Assembly: GCF_018991925.1 (NCBI RefSeq)
Contig: NW_024753828.1
Location: 6,135,942-6,199,941 of the forward strand
Source of the DNA: Homarus americanus
Lineage: Eukaryota; Arthropoda; Malacostraca; Decapoda; Nephropidae
Direction: 5' to 3'
DNA: 64,000 nt
A model generated the notes under the pieces. It was not told the origin of the DNA. It did not search any database and saw only the letters and a list, made by a program, of their open reading frames with translations. Shown here piece by piece: positions 43,075 to 54,300 of the stretch (position 1 is the stretch's first letter; every line of letters begins with the position of its first letter). The translations under genes were made by a program, and so were the position numbers.

Positions 43075-43654
43075 TGTAACAAAATATCCACGTTGTTATA
43101 ATTAACTTCATATTACATAAAAGCCCCGATTCCCTTTTATTTTAGGAGACAGCTGTATAAAACCTTACTAGCAAATGACTAATGGGTAGTTTAACTCACC
43201 ATACACTTATACTACACTTATACATCATAAATAAGTTATTAAATTACTGAAGACTGACCTTATGGACGAGAATACATGAGACGGCCCCTACAACACCCTG
43301 GACTGAACTGAGAAAACTAAATAACCTAAACCACAATAAATAACCTTATATATCATGTTTTATGGATACATCTATGGATTAATTTAATAATTTTGAGTCT
43401 AAACATTATTATTTTTCTCTAAACTATTTAGGTAAAGTGAGTTATTTAACATATTAGGTGGAATTGTTATTTGGTTTATGTATTACTTTTAAACCTTTAT
43501 GATCCCAGAATAGAAATATAAGAATTGATATGATGTTATAATATGTTATATACACAACTAAGATATTTGTTGTAGAGACACGATACTGTACTTAATGTTA
43601 AATGTTTTTACTTGTTGGTTTAAAGAGTTTTTGTCTTTCAGTACGACTCTTCCA

Positions 43655-43797
43655 CCCCCCAGAGAGACCCCCAGGGAGACCAGACCCCCACCAGGAGAGA
43701 CCCCCAGGGAGACCAGACCCCCACCAGGAGAGACCCCCAGGGAGACCCGACCCCAACCAGGAGAGACCCCCAGTGAGAACCCCAGTGAGAACCCAGA
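43655..43797. repeat. 33-bp tandem repeat, about 3.5 copies
   Basis: Unit 'gacccccagggagaccagac' plus 'ccccaccaggaga' (33 bp), followed by shorter 'ccagtgagaa' units. Open in several frames as a repeat artefact (ETPRETRPPPG on plus, LGVSPGGGLVS on minus). Confidence 0.85.
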
Positions 43798-44508
43798 CAA
43801 GGGAACTAACATTATTAAGCAATGGGACTTCATTATTTTTCTCTACTTAATAATACTTACAGTGATTATGACTGTAACTATTCACGAATAAAATATCTTC
43901 AAAAAGTCTTCTTGGAAAGGGAGACATTAGTTTCTTGTTAGTGACTTTTTTTTTAGTTTAGTAAATTTATTGACAAATCCTCGGGACCAAGAAATATAGA
44001 GGGAGGAACTACCCCGCATATCAGTGTAAATGCCTTGGAGTATGTCGCACAAATGTATATGGTGGAAATGTCACTTACTTTATTTTTATCTTCACCTTAT
44101 TCTCTTCGTCACTGATCGGCTCGTAAGCCACTTGGGCGGTCAGTCAAGTCTCTGATACGCACTGTTGGCAGATAATGGGTATGCATTGGTTCCTGAATGT
44201 ATCGGAACCTGCTCCAGTGTTGGTCAAGTCTGGCCTTGAATGAGCTCGCACTCGGTGCCATCACAACGCTCTCTGGCAGATTGTTTCAAGAGTTCACAAT
44301 TCTCACTCCGAAAAAATTTACCCTCACAGTTTTCTGGACTTGTGGAAAATTCAACCTTGAGGTGTGACCCCTTGTGGGGAGGTAGTCCACCAGCTCCTGG
44401 TATGTACAGTCGGGATCAAAAGTTCGCTCCCTCCCAAAATGAAGCAGTGTCGACCTCAAATGAGATGAACCAGCACAACCGCAGCCGCAGGATTAGGTCG
44501 CCTCTCGT

Positions 44509-45270
44509 CAGTGGCGGCTCGTGCAGTCCTCCCCGACACTCACTGCCAGGCGTATGATTCCTTTAGAGAGACAGCTGAATAATACACTACCAACAAATAT
44601 ATCATTTTATATGTTATTTAATTATTTTCAATACGTTGCTAAGTGAATTTTCATTAAAATCAGACCAAAATTTAAGTTACTTTCATAGTTGCTGTCAATG
44701 CTGTACGATTGATGTCTGTTATTAATTGGCGCCGCCGCCGCCGCCGCACTTGAAGCAGCTCAGTCTCGTACAACGTGTGGACGGTGTGGTTAACTCGTGC
44801 TTTCTTTAATTACCCTTTGACGATGGAAAATCGAGTGAAATATTTGCAAAACATCAACTTTTCCCAGCTGACATTAAATGAAAAGACTGAAATCAAAGCA
44901 AGAGGAAGACCTACACCAGTTTTATCCATTCAACAGAACAGTACAAGCAGGAACAAAGAATATACACGCCAGTTTAACATCAGTGAATGACAGACTGTCT
45001 GCTTTAGCAGTGATATCCATTGAAAATAAAATGATAACAGAAATAAAGGATTTTAATGAAATAGTAATAAACAATTTTGCTACATCGAAGAGCAGACACG
45101 CCGACTTTATTTTCAATTAATACTGGTCCATCACCACCAACACTACTACCATGCCCTGGGAATTCGTGGACATCAACTACAACTCATACCTGAGGTAGGT
45201 CAAATTTGTGTATCCTACTGTTGTGTGAGGCTTGCAGTCCCTCCATTTTATTTTTCACGAGCCGCCACTG
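44509..45270 (+). mobile_element. hAT-type element 1, 762 bp, perfect TIR and TSD
   Basis: Termini CAGTGGCGGCTCGTG and CACGAGCCGCCACTG are a perfect 15-bp inverted repeat. Flanking 8-bp direct repeats CCTCTCGT (44501-44508 and 45271-45278) are identical. 8-bp duplications with CAG...CTG ends are diagnostic of the hAT superfamily. The paralogous CR1 copy near 12700 gives the empty site. The interior keeps both ends of a transposase frame. A (GCC)n run lies near 44732. Confidence 0.88.
44823..45120 (+). pseudogene. Internally deleted hAT transposase, N- and C-terminal ends only
   Basis: From the ATG at 44823 the frame reads FSQLTLNEKTEIKARGRPTP and SSRNKEYTRQFN, like the N-terminus of TTF-zinc-finger hAT transposases (LTLEEKxEIKxLGRPTPDL ... 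KEYTRxF). In the +1-shifted frame, from about 44985, NDRLSALAVISIENKM and FATSKSRHADFIFN match the C-terminal end of the hAT dimerisation region (RLSGLALLSIE ... FAEKKARK). The roughly 500 or more central residues, including the catalytic core, are missing. The join is out of frame, so no functional transposase is made. Confidence 0.7.
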
Positions 45271-45294
45271 CCTCTCGTCCGTCTGTAGTATAAG

Positions 45295-46333
45295 CAGGGC
45301 CGAGGCAAGCCTTTAGATGTGCGCCCCCTTGAAAGTTTTGATAAGCTAGTGTAGGTACAGTAACCCATTACTACATTGTTTCTAACTCTCGAAACACCAC
45401 TGATAACATAATTTTCATCTTGTGGCTTTATTACTTCATCCATGCAAATAACCAATTATTGTTAGTACATTAAGTCAATAAATCCTTGACGTAAATGTCA
45501 ATGAAACAATTTTTAGTTATTTTTTTATTTTAGGGTAATCTTTAAAAAATAATAACATATCATAAGCATTTAGCTCGCTCCAGCCTCCTGCGAGTTATAA
45601 CCTACTATTATTACATCATTATTATATACATGTAGTGCAAAATAAGATACTTGTGAGTTGTGACCAGTCATTGGTCGGACAATATATTAAATTGACATCT
45701 TAAGTATAAATAGAAAAAGCTTAATGGAGAGCTGTAACAGTTATGAATAAAAATAATTGCAACTCTGACCAAGCCACATTAAAAAATTATTTACATTAAA
45801 AACTTAATACAATCACCTGGCCAGTCTCAGTGGGATTATGTTATGCGAGGTCAAACTTCAGAGGTCAGGTAACCTTGCCTCATCCCGACAAAGGCAGGGA
45901 AGGGACGGCTCAGCCGCCCTGGCAGTAAGGGAGGGGAGGGTATGGTGGGGTTGGGAGAAGGGTTCCTCAGATGTCAGCCTTCAGGTCACTGCTCGACAGT
46001 TCTCCAGGCCGCGAAAGATAGGACCCGGGTTAGTCCCTCCGGGGGGTTAACGAATAATATTAAAAAAGAAAACACAGTCGACTACCCCTCTCGGGGGGTT
46101 AACGAATAATATTAAAAAAGAAAACACAGACTACCGTCTAACTACCCTCGCCTCCCTCCGACCCCCCCCCCCCTTCTAACATCCTGCTCCGACCCTCCAC
46201 GGCTCCACCAGTGTCCACCACAGTTTTCCCTTCATTATTAATTTTTTCCAAGTTTGCCCTGAATTTGTGGCGCCCCCAGATGTTGGCGCCCTAGGCGATT
46301 GCCTAGTTCGCCTAGTGGGTAGCGCCGGCCCTG
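45295..46333. mobile_element. hAT-type element 2, 1039 bp, with perfect 8-bp TSD
   Basis: Ends CAGGGCCG and CGGCCCTG (8-bp perfect TIR, weaker similarity further in). Flanked by identical 8-bp repeats AGTATAAG (45287-45294 and 46334-46341). The CR1 copy near 12730 reads straight through one AGTATAAG. Subterminal GCGCCCCC occurs at both ends. A 60-bp unit ending 'aaaaaagaaaacacag' is duplicated in tandem at about 46036-46128. No transposase frame seen. Confidence 0.82.
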
Positions 46334-47410
46334 AGTATAAGCTAGGTAGATGCAAGCGCTCCAATCTCTCTGGGTAACTGAGGTTCTGTAGAGCAGGCAC
46401 CAGTCTGGTGGCCCTCCTTTGGACATTTTCAATCAATTGACAGTCTCTAGCATACCTCAGGGACCAGACGGGGTTACAATACTCCAGACGAGGAAGAACC
46501 TCACTCTTGAAGATCGTGACGAGGGACGGACCATCCAGATATCTAAACGACCTTCTTATAAGACCCACTAGTTTCGTTGCCCGAGTCACCTTCTTCTTAG
46601 GGCCCGAGAACTTAGGTTCATTGTCGACATACACACCCAGGTCCTTTTCACATTGGGTCTCAATTAATGCAATCTCTTCGTCCTGTTGGGACATGTGATA
46701 AGCCTCCTTACTGTTGGTGCGACCCAGGTGCATCATTTTGCACTTCGTGACATTGAATCTTAACAGCCATATCCTCGACCATTCTTGAAGCTCATAGAGA
46801 TCTTTCTGCATTGTCTGCAAATATTTGTAAGAAGGAGTGTATATCTTCCGGCATGTCATTAATGAAACAGACAAACCGCAACTGGCACAATGCTCTGCCC
46901 TGTGGTACCCCGCCGGTCACAGGTACATATGACGATTTCGTACCATTAATCACCAAACACTGTTTGCGATCATGCAGAAAGTCTCCAATCCACGCTAGGA
47001 CACTTCCCAAAACCCGTACCCTTCCAGTTTAATTATCAGCCTTTCATGGGTACACAATCAAAAGCCTTGGCAAAATCTAAGTATATATTGTCGATATTTC
47101 CGCTTTGTTCTAGAATGTCAATCCAAACATCTAGTACCTTAAGTAATTGTGTTAAGCAGGATCTTCCGGCATAAAACCGTGTTGGCATTCCTTTACAAGG
47201 TTGTTTCGTAGCAGATGCTTCATCATGGAATCTCTTACGATGCTCTCTAGTACTTTGAACACTATGCTGGTCAGACTCACTGATCTATAATTATTCGTGG
47301 AGTGACGATCGCCCTTATTGAATAGAGGACTCACAAAAGCCATTTTCCATTCAACGGGGACCTTTTGCTCCTCCAGGCATTTGCAGAACAGGCTCTTAAA
47401 GAACTCCTCA

Positions 47411-48957
47411 AGCTGAAATTCTAGCCCCTGTGCTTGCTTGCCTCTTTCGCCTTTGCCTCATAACTCAAACTTTTCCTTCTTCTTGGAAGCATGCCTCGGT
47501 TCAGCTCATCCCGAAGAAGGGCGACCATTCCATTCCCTCTAACTATAGCCCCATTGCCGTAACTTCATCCCTCTCTAAGATTTTCGAAACTATTTTAAAC
47601 TCATTTTCTCCGTCACTTTGAACGCTTTTCTCTTTTTCGGATCACCAGTATGGTTTTCGCCAGGTGAGATCTACAGGTAATCTGACCTCCTACTGCACCC
47701 ATCTTTGGTCATTCTTTCTTACGGATTATGGGGAAACTTTCGTCGTTGCCTCGACATCTCCAAAGCATTTGACAGGGTATGGCACAAGTCTTTGCCTTCT
47801 AAACTTCCCTTTTATGGTTTCTCTCCCCAACTTTGTTCTCTAATTTCTAGCTTCCTTGAGAACCGATCCATGGCAGTTGATGTCGAGGGATCGATCTCTC
47901 GCTCTTTATCAATAGTGGTGTCCCACAGGGCTCTGTTCTTTCACCTACTCTCTTCCTTCTTTTTATCAATGATTTATTTCACATTGCGACTAATTTTATC
48001 CATTCTTACGCTGATGATTCTACTCTTCACTTTTCTTCACATTTTTCCCTTCCTCCTAATTCTCAAACTAGATCTGTTTCTAAGGCCGATATCATTTCAT
48101 CTATCAATGCGGATCTGTGTAGCATCTCTGAATGGGGAGGTAGAAACTTGGTCAAATTCAATAGTAATAAAACACAGTATTTATCAATTACACTTTCCAA
48201 ATTGGATGATCTCCCACCAATCACATTTCAGGACGTAATCTCTGCCAAATTCTGAAATAGATATGTTGGGCCTCACCATCTCCTTTAATATATCATAGAG
48301 GCCACACATCCACAACATTGCTAAAGGTGCCTCCCGAAAGCTGGAAATGCTGTACAGTTGTCGAAGTTACTTGACTCCTGAGCAGTTGCTTCCAAATTAC
48401 AAGGCATTCGTTCGTCCTAACTTGGAGTACTGCTCTCATATCTGGGGTGGCTATTCTTCTGTCCAACTGTTATATAGGGTGGAATCAACGGCATTTCGTC
48501 TTATTGACTCTCCTCCTTTAGTTGATAATCTTTCTTCCCTTTCTCTTCGCTGCAATGTTGCTTCACTCTCTCTCTTTTATAGGTTCTTTAGCTGGCAATA
48601 ATCTGTGGATTTGGCATCCTGTGTACCGCCGGCAAGGCCGTAGGCTTGTAATACTCGCCTACACCGCATTGCCCACCGTTTCTCTGAGGATGTCGGACAC
48701 ACTAGAATAGCCCGTTATAGTACATCCTTCTTTCCTCACGCAGCCAAACTGTGGAATGATCTGCCTTCTTCTGTGTTTTCATACTCATACAATCTGTCTC
48801 ACTTCAAAAAGCTGGTTTTCCGGCATCTTTATCTTGTAGATTAATATAGTCTTTTTCTTTTCTATTTTTAATTTCTTTTACTCTTATTTTTTCGCTCCCT
48901 ACGCCCCGTTGTGGGTCGATGACCTGTGCCCGGGTGGGCTATTTCCCGTAAAAAAAA
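47411..48957 (+). mobile_element. Second LINE family (I/Jockey-like group), degraded RT
   Basis: Plus-strand fragments in order: AEILAPVLACLFRLC and SWKHASVQLIPKKGD with SNYSPIAVTSSLSKIFE (47411-47621), LDISKAFDRVWHKSL (about 47745), a broken GVPQGSV-type region (about 47920), YADDSTLHFSSH in a different frame (about 48008), WGGRNLVKFNSNKTQYLSI (about 48140), PNLEYCSHIWGG (about 48410) and FFPHAAKLWNDLPSSV (about 48730). It ends 'gggtgggctatttcccgtaa' plus poly(A). Several frameshifts, so dead. Distinct from the CR1-like copies. 3' ends of the same family lie at 10080-10152 and 33971-34386. Confidence 0.8.
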
Positions 48958-48961
48958 GTAC

Positions 48962-48962
<1 letters not shown>

Positions 48963-49042
<80 letters not shown>
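48963..49042. repeat. (TA)n microsatellite
   Basis: 80 bp of TA directly following the poly(A) of the LINE at 48957, a common origin for such arrays. Confidence 0.95.
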
Positions 49043-49043
<1 letters not shown>

Positions 49044-49490
49044 TGTATATAAAATACAGTTTTCTTAACACTCCGACTGAGTCTTCTGTTTGTTTGCATT
49101 TATAAGAAAACTGTGGTAAGTTTAAACTTCAACGTGTGAACTGAGAAGAAATGGCTCCAAAAACACCCATGGCTGTGTTAGGTGTCGAAAAGATAAGAGG
49201 AATTGCAATTTTGGGCAAAAATTATTTTGGTTTTTAAATTGATTCTGATATTCGTTTCTTGCGGAAATGACCTAACCTAACCTACTACTGCCACATACCT
49301 ATCGGGAGGGGAGGGGGGGGGGCTGATTCCTAACTAATAATGGTACAAAATCCAAAATATCTATTGGGATAAAAACAAATACTATCCGTAATATGTAAGT
49401 GTGTTTGGAAATTAAGTTATATAATCACATTCAATGCTGGGTTAATATTCGTTTTAGCACATGACTGGAAAGGTGGAAATAAGCTAGTGT

Positions 49491-49775
49491 GTCGTATAAG
49501 AAGGGCGTTCACAGAGCTAATGGCCAGTCCCTCATAACATTTCTGAAAACGAAAATAAAAGAAAAAGAGGTACTTCCCGTTTGGAGCACTATATGGTCAC
49601 TGAGATATGCCAGTGACTGTCAATAGATTAAAAATGTCCAAAGGAGGGCCAGTATCAAACTGGTGCCTGCACTACAACACCTCAGGTACACAGAGAGATT
49701 GAAATGCCTGCTGTTGCCTAGCTTATACTATAGGTGAGCAAGGGCTGACTTAATAGAAGTCTATAGAAATATATA
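49491..49775 (+). pseudogene. Highly decayed CR1-like LINE fragment
   Basis: Recognisable by nucleotide similarity to other copies: 'gtataagaagggcgttcaca', 'tccaaaggagggccagtatc', 'aactggtgcctgcactacaa' and 'gcctagcttatactataggt' in the right order. Multiple indels and stops. The oldest-looking CR1 copy in the window. Confidence 0.7.
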
Positions 49776-50930
49776 TATAAAGGAATAATAATTATAAAAA
49801 CTCATCACAATTTTATGATTTATTAATATATGCAACGCTGAAAACTTTTGAATGCCAAGTAGGTTACAAAATTAATACGCAAATAACGTTAAACGATTTT
49901 ACATATTAGTTTGCAGTGTGCCTTATAGACAGAATCATGCGATCGAGTTAGACTGAAGTAGACAACATACTTCGTGTACTTCACTCGATGAGTAACATTT
50001 GCTCTTTATAATACAGTGATTATTCCCATATAAGTTTATAATGAATTGGTTGATTAATAAGGTGTAATTTTACAGAAGAATACAATTATGAGTCATAACA
50101 ACAGGTGAGTTAGCAACGGCAGAACACATTCTGAATGTTGGCAAAGGAAGGTTTTGGCAGACAGGGATGCGGTGACTTTGCGGTCGCGGACAGTAACAGC
50201 TTAGTGGTCACTCTTGCTGGTCACACCCACCACACTTCTAGCACACTGGTTCTTATATCAAGTGGTCCTCAAGTAACCCATTCCTCACATTGCCAGTAAC
50301 ATCATCAGTGATATAAGTAAGGAAGGATCATAACCTATCTCCAGCCTGGTGATGCAGTAGGATTATTACCGTGGATCTTCTCTCACGTTCGTCACCCCTG
50401 AGTTGTTCGCTATTCTGTAAAACACAAGACCAGTTGAAACATTTCGTCCTACTTGGGAAGATCAAAAAGAGTTAACGTTTTTTTATATTCCAACTTTAAG
50501 AAGATCAAGTAGCCATGCCACGAACCAAATATGAGTAAAAGACTAAAATCTAAAACTACAAATGACTGGCATCACTACCCACGTACCCGTGTTAAATCTT
50601 GATGTTGTTGAAACAGACGTATTATGTAGTTTTATTGGGGCATTGGATGAACCTCAGTTACTTCTGAAAATGAAAAAAAAAATACAAGGCGGCTGTCAAT
50701 ACGTGATGTCGACTTCTGTTAAAGAGACTTGCAGTCGTCCACTGGTCAGTGGTGACTGGCAGCTAGCTAGGCTAGGCCAGAGTCTTGAACGTTGATGTGC
50801 GAGGCTTGCTTTATGACATTTGTGGGCCGTATGGTTTAATACAGATATTATATGTTGAATATCGTAAACTATTGCCAGTGAAGTGATCAATAGTCATAAA
50901 GAAATAATAAGAATAAAACACTAACACTTC
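49776..50930. other. No gene established
   Basis: AT-rich to about 50100, then a more balanced stretch to 50800. On the minus strand 'ttgtgttttacag' at about 50405-50417 is a good splice acceptor shape. The exon it would open (50358-50404) would give an immediate stop when joined to the chitin-binding exon at 51741, so it could be a terminal exon; this is unproven. Confidence 0.3.
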
Positions 50931-51219
<289 letters not shown>

Positions 51220-51740
51220 CGGCATGTCCGCAAACAAGTTTGTTTTTTCTTTGTGACCAAACAATTACGGTTGATGTTTACTGTATAACTTGTATTTACA
51301 TATTTAAGTGAAGATCATTAAATAAATCTCAACTACTCATATACTTGTAGTAAATATCTCATATGATAAATGCTTAATCGACACATTTCAAGGGACTACG
51401 ACCGGACTAAGAAATGAATAGGCGAGCAGTTAAGGTTAGATAGGAAGTGTGTGGGTATCAAACCTTTGGTTCATTTTTTTTAATAGTTTTGTATGCTGAA
51501 TAACATTCTCAGTGAATTCTGTGAGTGTCCTTGAATTTCTTAATCTTCATCAAGAGGGAAACGAATGTATCCTGTGTACATAAAGTGGAAATAAATGAAA
51601 TCATTAGGTGGTATATTACAAAGAACCGATGATTTGGTTAAAAGTTGACCAATATAGATATCGGCAACTCATCACTCAAGATGCTTGTAGTTTCCATGTA
51701 AATATCTCATATGATATATCATTAACGTAAATTTATTTAC

Positions 51741-51909
51741 CTGTTACTGGTGCAGTTTGTAGAGGGTAACATCCAACGCATCCGACACATTCTCCATTCT
51801 GGCCAACATAATTTCCTATGACACACTGGGTGGAGTGTTGGTGGTTACAAGTTAGCAGATTCTGGTCCCACAGTTCCAGGGGCACAGGGCATCTCTTGGG
51901 GTCCGTATG
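51741..51909 (-). CDS. Partial gene: exon with chitin-binding type-2 (peritrophin-A/CBM14) half-domain
   Basis: The exon is open for all 56 codons on the minus strand and ends at a donor-like CAG|GTAAAT; its 5' part is lost in the assembly gap. It reads TDPKRCPVPLELWDQNLLTC and then NHQHSTQC, with Cys-x13-Cys-x7-Cys. This fits the last three cysteines of the CBM14 fold (C4-x10-14-C5-x4-14-C6, with the usual C-P-x-x-L-x-aromatic). A further Cys cluster follows (GECVGCVGC). Such proteins bind chitin in peritrophic matrix or cuticle and are normally secreted; no signal peptide can be seen because the 5' end is missing. If the donor is not used, the frame stops two codons later (GK, TAA), so this could also be the C-terminus. 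Confidence 0.55.
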
Positions 51910-52008
51910 NNNNNNNNNNNNNNNNNNNNNNNNNNNNNNNNNNNNNNNNNNNNNNNNNNNNNNNNNNNNNNNNNNNNNNNNNNNNNNNNNNNNNNNNNNN
52001 NNNNNNNN
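51910..52008. other. Assembly gap (99 N)
   Basis: Unresolved bases. The gap removes the 5' part of the chitin-binding exon. Frames drawn across it are meaningless. Confidence 0.99.
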
Positions 52009-52051
52009 AATATATTCTTACGAGTTAACTTTATTTTGTTTTTGTTTTCCA

Positions 52052-52380
52052 GAGGAAGTGCCACTGACGGAACTAAGGAGAGTACCATGGACCGTACGGT
52101 AAGTGCCACGTACACTGTTGTAGGAAGTGCCAAGGAGATTCATATTGGTAGTGCAGTGGAGGGGTGTCTTAGTATCAGGGAGAGTTATTGACAGGGCAGT
52201 GGACAAGTGTAGTCGGCAGTGCCGAAGACAGTAACAAGGACTTAACAAGGAACATCACTGCAAAAACTAAGGAAGGAAGTATACCTGACAGTGTTAAGGA
52301 CAGTGCCAGAGAGTGCCAGTAGTAGTTTAGGTCAGGCAGGAGGTAACAATATCATGAGGGTGTGTGTTGTTTGTTTCTTC
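52052..52380 (+). other. AGTGCC-rich tract, possible non-coding exon
   Basis: Preceded by a strong polypyrimidine/acceptor shape (TTTTGTTTTCCAG at 52039-52051). It contains at least six AGTGCC words in a degenerate 'gacagtgccaagga' pattern. An ATGG in AGTACCATGGACC is followed directly by GTAAGT (about 52097). It could be a 5' UTR exon of a plus-strand gene or simply a degenerate repeat; no conserved protein is encoded. Confidence 0.25.
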
Positions 52381-52497
52381 TGTGATGGTGAGATGAACAA
52401 ACGAGTTTAACACAATACTTATGTTGATATGCCTTTATATATATGGCGAGCTGCATATATACACGTTACTTTACACATATGTAGTTATAATGTGTAG

Positions 52498-52502
<5 letters not shown>

Positions 52503-52540
<38 letters not shown>

Positions 52541-52786
52541 TCTCTGTAACCCGTAATAAAGCGTATAAGCTACTTGTATAGTACTCCACTGAGGATTACA
52601 ATCGGAAAATGAAATACACATTTTATAAAAGAACCTGAGCAAATTCACGAGAGGAATATACATTTAAAACTGTTATTGTAAAAAGAGAAACCTCACAGTA
52701 TTATTTTCTACGCACAATGCTAACAGTATATTAGATTATGTCTTGATTCCAGGTTTTCTATAGCTGACTGGTTTATTGATCTGCCA

Positions 52787-52817
<31 letters not shown>

Positions 52818-52916
52818 CTGTCTTAGGTATTGTATTTTAACTTACTTGTGGTTCTCAGATGTTTTGTTTCTTTATTAGTTAATTATTTTCTGGGAGAAAT
52901 TCAATAACTGAGGCAA

Positions 52917-52995
<79 letters not shown>
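52503..52995. repeat. Cluster of simple repeats: (CA)n, (GTCT)n, (TTA)n
   Basis: (CA)n at 52503-52539, (GTCT)n at 52787-52817 and (TTA)n at 52917-52995, separated by AT-rich sequence without gene signal. Poly-Leu frames from the (TTA)n are artefacts. Confidence 0.9.
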
Positions 52996-52998
<3 letters not shown>

Positions 52999-53319
52999 CC
53001 TAATATATTATTATTTATATAAAGACCATACAGTAGGTGATAGAGCCAGGGTGCTACAGGGGTATTACTCTCTAAAGCCGTTGTATGAACTATTGTTTAA
53101 AAATCATATGGATGAATGGATGAATGGAAAAAATGAAGAAGCGAAACGATGAAAAATAAATATAATCAACTCGTTTATGAACGCTAATAAAAATATTCAT
53201 TGATTTTTTTTAAATAAGTGCCAATTAAACTCGGGGAAAAAAGGTACAAAAATATTCGCCGAATAATTGAAATCAGAGCTCGATCGACGTAATTAGCATA
53301 TTGATAGTGCAGAAGACCT

Positions 53320-53645
53320 TACGAGGCGTGATGTGGCGTGGTGCGGTGCGGTGTGGCGTGGTGCGGTGTGGCGCGTGGCGGAAAGACCTTACATGAGCGT
53401 GGTGTGGCGTGGTGCGGTGTGGCGGGGGGTTGGGTGGTGTGGGTGTGGCGTGTGGCAGGGACGACTTTACATGAGCGTGGTGTGGCGCGGTGCGGTGTGG
53501 CGTGGTGCGGTGTGGCGCGTGGCAGGAAAGACCTTACATGAGCGTGGTGCGATGTGGCGTGGTGCGGTGTGGCGTGTGGCAGGGACGACTTTACATGAGC
53601 GTGGTGTGGCGCGGTGTGGCGTGTGGCAGGGAAGACCTTACAGGG
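53320..53645. repeat. GT-rich minisatellite with two-level structure
   Basis: Short 'tggcgtggtgcggtg' units are grouped into longer blocks, each introduced by 'ttacatgagcgtggtg' (about 53388, 53468, 53535, 53591). The blocks are 55-80 bp and vary by the number of short units. Strong G/T strand asymmetry. All open frames here are repeat-derived. Confidence 0.85.
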
Positions 53646-53726
53646 AAGATTGGAAGTGGGGAAGTGAAGAATTAGGGGGAATAACAAAGTAGACGATTAA
53701 GGAACAAGCAAGTTAAACGATAAAAT

Positions 53727-53847
<121 letters not shown>

Positions 53848-54257
53848 CTCTCTTTAAATTAATACATGTTCTGTCCTCCTCCCCTTCTCATTCTTTCTCT
53901 CATTCTTGTTCTTCTTTTTCCTCCACCTCCTCCTCTAATCCTTCTTCCTACTCTTCATTTCCTCCTCCTACTCTCCTTCATTCCTCCTCCTCCTCTTCTT
54001 CCGCTTTATTCCTCCTCTTTTTCTTCTTTATTCTTCCTCCCTCTTTTCTCCTCCTTCTAAAATACTGTAATAGAGAGAAAAATAAATAAATAAAAACACT
54101 TTCTATACAAGAGGTAAGTAGAGTAAATTTTGGGCAGGTAAGATCCACACGACACCCCGGCAACACCTGGTGAGCTTCCTTAATTGGAGGTGACACTCAG
54201 TGGAGGGCCGCTAGGGGTCTCTGTCCTACCCTGGCAGTGAACACCGAGAGACAGCTT

Positions 54258-54299
<42 letters not shown>

Positions 54300-54300
<1 letters not shown>

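Larger units (their letters stand above)
44075..47411 (-). mobile_element. CR1-like LINE split by three later insertions
   Basis: Pieces on the minus strand: 3' UTR and C-terminal ORF at 44075-44397, a scrap at 45271-45294, and RT domain at 46334-47411. Insertions between them: a fragment of a small MITE (about 44400-44490), hAT element 1 (44509-45270) and hAT element 2 (45295-46333). The coding pieces (46176-46874, 46792-47010, 47152-47343) show several frame breaks but retain HGFMPEDPA, VVNGTKSS-type and HLGRTNSKEAYHMSQ blocks shared with 12479-14263. Dead copy. It abuts a plus-strand LINE of another family at 47411. Confidence 0.8.

Noticed and set aside
42734..43105. 123-codon plus frame of TGLLHLPYTP repeats as a structural protein
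   Set aside because: 30-bp noncoding tandem repeat; no signal peptide, no start context, no flanking coding sequence.
51818..52191. Frames crossing the N gap
   Set aside because: Unknown bases cannot be translated; only the splice-consistent minus exon left of the gap was kept.
53333..53692. Several overlapping 60-120 codon frames (Trp/Cys/Arg-rich plus, His/Thr/Pro-rich minus)
   Set aside because: Produced by the GT-rich minisatellite; composition follows the repeat unit and all frames are open.
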